In this document: positions 48,049-55,600 of the stretch, piece after piece
How positions within the stretch are numbered: position 1 is the stretch's first letter
Layout: each line of letters starts with the position of its first letter
Assembly (NCBI GenBank): GCA_902779165.1
Contig: CACZAN010000007.1
Location: 21,163-85,162, forward strand
Origin: an uncultured Bacteroidales bacterium
GTDB taxonomy: Bacteria; Bacteroidota; Bacteroidia; Bacteroidales; Bacteroidaceae
Reading direction: 5' to 3'
Length of the DNA stretch: 64,000 nt
The notes under the pieces: generated by a model
The model's database searches: none
Seen by the model: the letters and a program-made list of their open reading frames with translations, nothing else
Told to the model about the DNA's origin: nothing
Translations under genes and position numbers: made by a program

Positions 48049-48497
48049 TTAAAAATCCATCATATGGTCCCATTCTTCAGTACGCCACTGGAGCATTTTC
48101 TTAACTTGGCTCTTGGAATATCCAGAGTAGGATTCAGTTCCATCCCAAGTAATCGTCTTACCACTACGGGTTATATCCTTATACGATTCCTTCTCTTTAG
48201 GGTCGTTCTGGATTTCTTCCATGAACTGCTTGGCAAGCGATTCTGAGGGGAATGTCTCGGAGATGGTAACTTTGACTACCTCGTCGTTATTGAAGGTGTA
48301 AGTTTCAACAAAGTTAACGGTGAGACCGGCATAGCTTGTGGAATAAGAGAACGTAATGGTGTTGCCACTTTCTTTCATTACGGGCTTTGAGAGTTCGATA
48401 TCATCGGGGTCCAATTCATCATCCTTGTCATTACCACAAGCTGTAAAGGTCATTGCGGGCACAAGTGCCAGCAGGAGCAGATAAAGATACTTTTCAT
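48049..48497 (-). pseudogene. Small lipoprotein with a 1-nt frameshift in its signal peptide
   Basis: The main frame (to 48049) encodes MTFTACGNDKDDELDPDD and about 125 more residues, a typical small lipoprotein with an Asp-rich linker and no recognised domain. Upstream the same frame reads KYLYLLLLALVPAMTFTAC, a perfect lipoprotein signal, but has no start codon. The only suitable ATG (48497) is in the next frame, separated by a run of four A; a fifth A would give MKKYLYLLLLALVPAM. As assembled, the ATG reads only 15 codons. Either a sequencing or assembly error, a true pseudogene, or a slippage-controlled gene. The GTG at 48462 would give a product without an export signal. Confidence 0.75.
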
Positions 48498-48563
48498 TTT
48501 GTTTGTTTTTTTAGGGGGTTAAACTATTTGTTAGAAGGTTATAGGCTATCAGTCATAGGCGAC

Positions 48564-49175
48564 TTATACAAGGTGTTGTTCTATTGCCGTACGTACGAGC
48601 GATGCTGTATTCTGGCAATGAAGCTTCTGGCGAAGATATTTAGTGTAGCTGTGTACCGTCTCGAAGCCCAGGAAAAGCTCTTCGGCGATTTCCTTGATGG
48701 TCTTTCCCTGTACGATGAGTGCCAGGACCTCACGTTCGCGAAGGGTCAGTGTTGGCACAGCCTCCATTTCTTCATGGGCGTGGGAACGAGCTTCCTCACA
48801 AATATAATTCTCACCATTAAACACTGTTTGAATGGCTTCCAGAAGTTCCTTGGACGCGACGCTCTTGAGCAGGTATCCGTGGGCTCCTGCCTTCATCGCT
48901 CTGGCGATGACAGCTCCCTCCGCATACATCGTGAAAATAATGATGCGCATTGACGGACAAGCTTCAACGAGCAATGGAATTGCATCAATGCCGTCGCCGT
49001 CTGGCAAAGCAACATCCAGCAGCAAAAGGTCTGGATGCAACTTCTTCACAAGCATTAGAGCATCTGCCAGATTGCTGGCAATATCCGTTTCTGCATCAGG
49101 GAATTGTTCCTTGATGATTCGGACGATTCCTTCTGCTACTACTTGGTGATCGTCTGCAATGAGGATTCGAGCCAC
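48564..49175 (-). CDS. NarL/LuxR-family response regulator
   Basis: A 203-residue regulator. The receiver domain has ILIADDH (acidic pair), the phospho-acceptor Asp in LLLLDVALPDG (about residue 54), the Thr region IIIFTMYAEG and the Lys in HGYLLKS. The C-terminal HTH (LTLREREVLALIVQGKTIKE, then FLGFETVHSYTKYLRQKL) is of the LuxR type. The start is taken as GTG 49175 (VARILIADD) because the -7 box lies 31 bp upstream of it, inside a longer ORF that begins at 49235. It is encoded just downstream of its likely partner kinase. Target genes are unknown. Confidence 0.93.
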   Translation of the reverse strand: MARILIADDHQVVAEGIVRIIKEQFPDAETDIASNLADALMLVKKLHPDLLLLDVALPDGDGIDAIPLLVEACPSMRIIIFTMYAEGAVIARAMKAGAHGYLLKSVASKELLEAIQTVFNGENYICEEARSHAHEEMEAVPTLTLREREVLALIVQGKTIKEIAEELFLGFETVHSYTKYLRQKLHCQNTASLVRTAIEQHLV

Positions 49176-49205
49176 GCTTTTAGTTTTATTTGTAGATTTC
49201 GGCCG

Positions 49206-49235
49206 CAAAGGTAGAGTATTTTCTGTGAACCTCAA
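49206..49235 (-). promoter_or_regulatory. Full promoter for the response regulator gene
   Basis: On the minus strand TTG (49235-49233), a 19-bp spacer and TACCTTTG (49213-49206). Its position excludes the upstream ATG at 49235 as a start. Confidence 0.7.
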
Positions 49236-49264
49236 AATAAAATATCACCCCCAAATGTGGGTTT

Positions 49265-51166
49265 TTAAACTTTTCGTGGTATTTCCACGTTAATTTCAGT
49301 CCCTTTGCCCTCCTTGGAATAAGCGTTTATGGTGCCTCCGATAGCCCTTACCCGTTCCTGGATGTTTCGAAGCCCGGAGCCTTCTGATGCTTGTTCAAAT
49401 GAGAAACAGCCATTGCCGTCATCACTCACATTCACGGCAATATATTCTTGGCCAGTAATGATTTGTACGCGAATATGTGCGGCCTCAGCACTCTTGACCG
49501 CATTATTCACCAGCTCATAGACAATGCAATAGATGATTTCCTCGTGCTCAACGCGTACATCATCTCCCACAAAGGAGAAGCTGACATGTGGCATCGTTTC
49601 GCAATAATCGCGAAGGGCGGTGCGTAGCCCATATCGTCTGAGCGAGTCGGGCAGCAGATGGTGGGAGATATTCCTCATCTCATGAATGGCTTCATCGGTG
49701 AGTTTCCTTGGTTTCTCCATTTCGGCATCATCGAACTCCGCGAGTTTCAGCTTTAATGCAGTCAGTAGTCCGCCGAGGCGGTCGTGCAAGTCGCGGGCAA
49801 TGCGCACCCGTTCCTCCAATTCTCCGTCCAGTTTTGCCTTGATTAGCGCTGTGCGCTTGCTGAGCCTTACACTACGCCAGAGCACAAAGAACAGCACTGC
49901 CACCAGCAGCAGTATCAATCCTCCCAAAATGGTGCCCCACATCATCCAGCGCCGTTGCTCCTGCAGCTGTTCGATTGCAGCCTGCTTCTTCTCGGTCTCG
50001 TAGAGCACCTCCATCTGCGAGAGCCCCGACTGATAGTGCTCTGTGGCGAAACGTTGCATGAGGTTGTACACCTTATTTATATATACACGTGCGGAATCCT
50101 TGTTGCCCAGTTCGGTAAAGATCTGTGCGAGCAGCACCTGGCAGCTGGCATCGTTGTAGGTGATGACGGAGTCGTTGTAAACAGACTTCAAACCATAAGC
50201 CAGTGCCTCGTGCCATCTTTTCTCGTGCATGGCGACCTCACAGGCCGCAGCATAGATGTTGCAGCGGTCCTCCGACATCATCTCTGCCGTCCTCTCTATT
50301 TCCAGCGCCTCATCGGCGTATGCCCTGGCCTTCTTCACATCTTCATGTCCCTCCATCAGATGCAACCGAACGATGGAGGACAGCAGGTTTGCATAGGCCC
50401 CAGGAAGCTCGCTGCGGTGGGCGTGGAAGTAGGTGTAGGCAGCCTCCGCAATCTTGCGGGCCTGTTCATAATCTTTGTCTAAATAGATTTTTAACAGCCC
50501 ACTCCATGAGGTGCCCATCATCAGCGAATCCCCGGCCTCGTTGGCTTTCTCCGAGGCCAGTGAGTAGTTGCGTTCCGCCTCTGTCATATTGCCCATGGAG
50601 AGGTACAGCTCGCCTACGTTGTAATAAAGGATGGTCTGGCTTTCGAGCCAGCCGTAGCGTTCAAAGATCGGCAATGCCCGCTGATAATAGTTGATGGCCA
50701 GATGTGCCTTGTCCTGCATGTTATAGACATTCCCCAGGGCACCGTACAGCTGCGACAGGCAGTCGTCCACATCGCTTTCTGTGTAGCGCCGGTCCTGTCG
50801 CATGGTGTCTATGACAGCCAGAGATTGCAGGAAATAGTCTACGGCGCTGTCCCAGTCATCTCTCCCATAAGCTGTGAGACCCAAGTAATAGAGGGCATTC
50901 TGACGGGCGCGTAGGGCGTTGATTTCATAAGACAGTGCCAATGCCTTCTGGGCATATTCCAGACAGCGCTGGCCGTCTCTCACCTCATATCCTCTTGCCA
51001 ATTCCATATAGGCTCGGATTAGCTCCTCACCTTTGGGAGGATGAGGGCTGCGGAGCACTGCTTCCAAAGAGTCGACATGTGTGTCGCGGAAGTCATTGTA
51101 GGCCACCGCTGTGCCGCCCAGACATAGAAAAAGGGCGGTTATAAGAAGGTTTTTTAAGGATAACAT
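49265..51166 (-). CDS. TPR-containing sensor histidine kinase (HisKA_3)
   Basis: A 633-residue membrane kinase. A signal peptide (LLITALFLCLGGTAVA) leads to a periplasmic TPR region (about 30-385, for example ALGNVYNMQDKAHLAINYYQRAL). One membrane helix follows (MMWGTILGGLILLLVAVLFFV is its core, about 408-430). The cytoplasmic part has the HisKA_3 box RIARDLHDRLGGLLTALKLK with the phospho-His, and an HATPase domain (YELVNNAVKSAEA, VSDDGNGCF, GSGLRNIQERV). It lacks a receiver domain and pairs with the regulator 89 bp downstream. The ATG at 51166 is only four bases after a -7 box, suggesting a leaderless or nearly leaderless mRNA. Confidence 0.92.
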   Translation of the reverse strand: MLSLKNLLITALFLCLGGTAVAYNDFRDTHVDSLEAVLRSPHPPKGEELIRAYMELARGYEVRDGQRCLEYAQKALALSYEINALRARQNALYYLGLTAYGRDDWDSAVDYFLQSLAVIDTMRQDRRYTESDVDDCLSQLYGALGNVYNMQDKAHLAINYYQRALPIFERYGWLESQTILYYNVGELYLSMGNMTEAERNYSLASEKANEAGDSLMMGTSWSGLLKIYLDKDYEQARKIAEAAYTYFHAHRSELPGAYANLLSSIVRLHLMEGHEDVKKARAYADEALEIERTAEMMSEDRCNIYAAACEVAMHEKRWHEALAYGLKSVYNDSVITYNDASCQVLLAQIFTELGNKDSARVYINKVYNLMQRFATEHYQSGLSQMEVLYETEKKQAAIEQLQEQRRWMMWGTILGGLILLLVAVLFFVLWRSVRLSKRTALIKAKLDGELEERVRIARDLHDRLGGLLTALKLKLAEFDDAEMEKPRKLTDEAIHEMRNISHHLLPDSLRRYGLRTALRDYCETMPHVSFSFVGDDVRVEHEEIIYCIVYELVNNAVKSAEAAHIRVQIITGQEYIAVNVSDDGNGCFSFEQASEGSGLRNIQERVRAIGGTINAYSKEGKGTEINVEIPRKV

Positions 51167-51170
51167 GGCG

Positions 51171-51178
51171 CAAAGGTA
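51171..51178 (-). promoter_or_regulatory. -7 box directly before the kinase start codon
   Basis: TACCTTTG on the minus strand. Only CGCC separates it from the ATG, so a transcript from this promoter would start at or next to the start codon. Confidence 0.6.
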
Positions 51179-51348
51179 CGGAAAATCTTTTTAGTTCGCC
51201 TTCTTTCGACCGGCAAAATGTCAAACGCAGGGTTAAGGCGCCGGTTTTTCGGCGTTTATGTTATCGTTTTTCTTCCTTTTTCGTGCTAAAAGGAGGACGA
51301 ATATGCAAAAACCCCCAATGGGGCTAAGGATAAATATCGATTATTATC

Positions 51349-51356
51349 TATCTTTG
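51349..51356 (+). promoter_or_regulatory. Bacteroidetes -7 box for the OmpA-family gene
   Basis: TATCTTTG matches TAnnTTTG, 33 bp before the ATG. Confidence 0.6.
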
Positions 51357-51389
51357 CGGCAGTAAAAACCTGATAAACCCTATAGAATT

Positions 51390-52676
51390 ATGAAAAAACA
51401 AACCCATTTTATCGTATTTATATGGCTATTAGCCTGTTCTACCGGTGTGTCTGCCCAGGGATTTCTGGGAACTCTTGGTAAGCGCGTCCTCGACCGCGCC
51501 AAACAGAAGGTAGAAGAGAAGGTTGACCAGACGGTGGATCAGGCTGCTGATCGCGTGCTCAACCCCACAAGACCGGGAAACCCGACCAGTGAGGGCGAGG
51601 GCGAAGGCGATCCTCAGGACCCCGAAGCTGTACAGGGTGGTGCGAACAATCCCCAGGTCGTTATCAACTGGAACAATTATGACTTTGTCAGCGGCGACGA
51701 GATTATCTTCGAGGACAATCAAGTCGGCGAGAAGTTAGGTGAGTTCCCTTCCATGTGGGACACTTTCAGCGGCGCTGCCGAAGTGGTGGAATTCGACGGT
51801 CAGCCTGCCATCAACACGCAGGCAGCCACCATTACTCCGCTCTTTGCCGACAACAAGGTCTACCTCACCGATGAGTGTACGGTGGAGTTCGACATCTACC
51901 TTTGGAACAATGATACCTACGTCAACCAGTACAATAATGGTGAAGGCGTAGGCCTGAACTCCTACGAAATCTTGCTCGTTGTGGGCGACGAAATCTCGGA
52001 TGGCGACGACCATTCACTACGTTTGCAGATAGATGCCGTCGGCGTGGGCAGTAACCAGGAGTTCTATTATCAGTGGCAACCTCCCGTGGGTGATTATCGC
52101 GAAGGGACCTACGAAATCAAGGGCCTCCAGCGCGACGCCTGGCACCATATTGCCATCTCTTTCAACAAACGTGCCTACAAGGTCTATTTCGACAATCAGC
52201 GCGTGGCCAACATTCCCAACGCCAAGGCACCGAACTTCCTGAAACTGCGAGGCAACTATGATTACCAGCGCATGTACTTCTGGCGCAATATCCGCATTGC
52301 TAAAGGTGCCGTGCCTCTGGCAACCCGCCTGCAGAGCGAGGGCAAGATCGTGACTTATGCCATTACCTTCGACGTGGGTAAGGCGACCATAAAGCCTGAA
52401 TCCACCGGCGAAATCAACCGCATCACCAAAATTATGACCGACGACCCCAGCATCAAGTTCGAGGTGCAAGGCCACTGCGACAATACAGGTTCCACCGCCA
52501 CCAACGACAAGCTCTCGCAGCAGCGCGCCGAAGCCATCGTGGCAGCACTCGTCGCGAAAGGAATTGATGCCTCCCGCCTCACAGCCGTGGGCAAGGGCTC
52601 CAAGGAACCCATTGCCGACAACGCTACAGATGAGGGTCGAGCCAAGAACCGCCGAGTGGAATTCGTGAAGAAATAA
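51390..52676 (+). CDS. OmpA-family protein with a LamG-like domain
   Basis: A 428-residue exported protein (signal FIVFIWLLACSTGVSAQ). A Glu/Gly/Pro linker (about 65-85) leads to a concanavalin-like beta-sandwich (about 115-305, with VEFDIYLWNNDTY and WHHIAISFNKRAYKVYFDNQRV), typical of LamG-like domains. The C-terminal OmpA domain (about 318-428) carries TFDVGKATIKPES, VQGHCDNTGSTATNDKLSQQ and KGSKEPIADNATDEGRAKNR, the usual peptidoglycan-binding signature with D and R residues. It probably anchors the outer membrane or an attached protein to the wall. It ends 12 bp before the next large gene, suggesting an operon. Confidence 0.9.
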   Translation: MKKQTHFIVFIWLLACSTGVSAQGFLGTLGKRVLDRAKQKVEEKVDQTVDQAADRVLNPTRPGNPTSEGEGEGDPQDPEAVQGGANNPQVVINWNNYDFVSGDEIIFEDNQVGEKLGEFPSMWDTFSGAAEVVEFDGQPAINTQAATITPLFADNKVYLTDECTVEFDIYLWNNDTYVNQYNNGEGVGLNSYEILLVVGDEISDGDDHSLRLQIDAVGVGSNQEFYYQWQPPVGDYREGTYEIKGLQRDAWHHIAISFNKRAYKVYFDNQRVANIPNAKAPNFLKLRGNYDYQRMYFWRNIRIAKGAVPLATRLQSEGKIVTYAITFDVGKATIKPESTGEINRITKIMTDDPSIKFEVQGHCDNTGSTATNDKLSQQRAEAIVAALVAKGIDASRLTAVGKGSKEPIADNATDEGRAKNRRVEFVKK

Positions 52677-52688
52677 ACATTGTTATTT

Positions 52689-55600
52689 ATGAACAGGTTA
52701 TTATCATTCCTGTTACTCTTGCTATCCTGGATGGTGGGGGTAACCGCTGCTGAGCCGTTGGTGCTGACGAAATCCACCACCCTCAGCGACATCACCCCTT
52801 GGTCGGGTGCGGATGTCAGTTTCCAGATGTCTGAGGAACTTGACATGGAGACCTTTAGTTATGTTTATACCATGGGCTCTTTGACCTTGGATGCGCCGGC
52901 GACTCCTAAATGGCAGATCGGACGCTTCACACTGCCCGTGGATTACTACGACTACCAAACCAACTACAGCTATGCTGACGATGTCCTGAAAACGACAGAT
53001 GTGTACGCCATTGGATCCTTCCTGAACCAGCGTACGGAGGTGGAAGCCAGGGTTATAGAGACGAAAATCGGCGATGCCAGATGGAATGCGTGGACTGTTT
53101 TTTCTGTACCTTATGACGTCAACTTCAATGACATCCAAGGCGGCAAAGGCCGCTGGGTCATCCGCCGTTATGATGGAGCTAACCGTGCTGCCGTTAAAGC
53201 GGGCGAGACGTGGGTGGATGTAAAACCTGGCGAGATGCTTCATGCCTACGAAGCCTATATTTTCCAGCGCGATTACTATAGCTTGGAGGGCAACGATGAA
53301 GAGGAGGCTTCCGAGGAGGATCACATTTTGACGTTGCCTGCAGCCCAGACGTCCAACAAGCAGAATATCTTTGCATCGGGCGATGTAGTGGTTCCCCTGA
53401 AGAAATATCCTGCCGCGATGTCGCATAATGCCGACTGGAACTTCGTGGGCAACCCCTATCCTTGTTATTACGACCTTCGTGCCATCAAGGAACATGTGAT
53501 CGTCTATCTATGGGATGACAGTCAGGAAACGTTCCGCTGTTTTGATACTCGCAACGACAACGGTTTCGTGTTGGCTCCCTGCCAGGGCTTCTTTGTGCAG
53601 GCCACCGATATTGAGCATCTGACTTTCCAGGCCAGCGGTCGACGTATTCTTGGCAAGTTCCATTTGCCGGAACCAGATGATGATGAAGATGATAATGACG
53701 AAGAGGCCGCAGCCCGCAGCCTTGCACCCGAGGCAAAAGCAATGAGCGCAGCAGACACTTTCAACCCAGAGAACCCTGGCGATCCAGGTGCCAACTACTA
53801 CAACCCGATGACCGGTGAGGCCTACTTTGACCTCTTCCAGCCTGGTCGGATGAATTTGGCAGAAGAACTGCTACTGGACAATTCCCGCGTGCAACCCGAG
53901 GATGTGAAGATTTTAACGGTGGTCGCACCGATGGCAGGAACGGATCTCTTCTTCTCGAATTACAGCAATGCCACCCGCGTCGATTTGGGAAAGAGCAGCG
54001 GTTTCACCGACATTCCCGCTTGGTCTTTCACTTACATGACGAAACTGAAGGAGCTCATCCTACCCTCCTGTGTTCAAGTGATTGATGATGACGCATTCTT
54101 GTATACCAACTCCATTGAACGGTTCGATATCTATGCCACCACGCCTCCTACGGTTGGCAGCAAGACTTTCAGGTCTTTCAACAAGGAGAACTGCCTGGTG
54201 CGTGTTCCCAACGAGGCCGTGGCGGCTTATAAGGCAGCAGCCTACTGGAAGGACTTTACTATCATGCCTTTAGAAGGCGGGGGAGGGGAGCTGCAGAGTG
54301 TCACCCTCGTGGTGAAGAGCCCCGATGGTCAGGACCTTACCGACCAGTGTAGCATTCTCTGGCACGATGCAAACAACAACCTTCTGGGTGTGGGCAGTAC
54401 GCTCTCGGCTCAGCCCGTGGGCTCAACTGTCTTCTACAGCGTCGGTCTTCCGGCGAATGCCGCCAACCTCTATGTGCCTGTTCCGGAGGGGACCTGCACC
54501 GTGCTGTCTGCCGGCAACATCATCACCATTACCCTCGAAGCTACGGGTGTGGTTGATTTGGGCGGAAAGCAGCTATTAGGTTCCAGCGGTGTGCTGGATG
54601 TAACCTTTGTGGCTTCGGACAGCGATGCACCCACGGTGTTCAACAGCGCTGATCTCGTTCTTACTATATATAATAAGGTGTCAGGTCAGCAACTTACGGA
54701 CTTCGTACTGCGGTATCCCAATGTGCTCTTCGAACAGACACAGTTGGAGCCTGGACAGACGCTGCAGCTTAATGTGACCTCTCGCAGCGACCTCTTCCAG
54801 AGCACTCAGGCCGAGACCACGGTGGACGAAACCGGTGTATTCAAAGCCGAACTCATCGTCAAGGAATGGGGTCTGGCCAACATCACCTGTTCGCCTGCCG
54901 AGGGGGTGACGGACATCATGGCTCTGGTGTTTGACCAAAGCGGGAAGTATGTGGCGCGCTATGCGGCCAACAGTACCGTCGTCCGGGTGAAAGACCTGAA
55001 GGACGGTGCCTACAAGGTGGTGCTTGTGCAGCAGAACCAGTTCCTCAATGCCGTCGGTTCGCTGGACGACCTGCGTCGGACCGTACTGCGCGAAGGCGAA
55101 GACTATGCTCTGCTGTCCATCCGGCTTGCCGCAGGCACCACCACTCAGTATGAGGCCGCTGTGCCGGCTTTAGACATGAGCCGCATCAGCCACATCAGTA
55201 CAGCCAGCTACATCGCCACCAACGACCCCCATGTCCATATCGCCACCGCCGCCACACTCAAGGCCAAGGTGGTCTTCAAAGAAGAGTTTGCCGAACAGGT
55301 GAGCAATCTACAGCTGATTGTGGATATTCCAGAGGGTATGCAGTTCGTGGAGAACTCTGTGATATCTGTTGGCGGCAGTCATCAGCTTTCGGGTCAGCGC
55401 CTTATCATTCCCTGCCAGCAGGGAGAGCAGGTGCGCTGGTGCCTGACTTCAAACAAGTCAGGCCAGAAGACCGTAACGGCTATGGTGCAGTACATTTTGG
55501 GCGGGCAGCAGTTCCTGCAGCCCTTGGGCTCTGCTGCCGTTGAGGTGGTAGGCATCACCCTTGACATGGCCACTACTACCCATACGCCACAGATCAATGT

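Noticed and set aside
49176-49235. ATG 49235 as the start of the response regulator
   Set aside because: It would place the promoter inside the coding region; GTG 49175 begins exactly at the receiver domain.
54278-54310. A further coding palindrome remnant (GGCGGGGGAGGGGAGCTG) in the 1967-residue protein
   Set aside because: Only a short G-rich run resembles the arm of the element at 13762; no inverted partner could be found.
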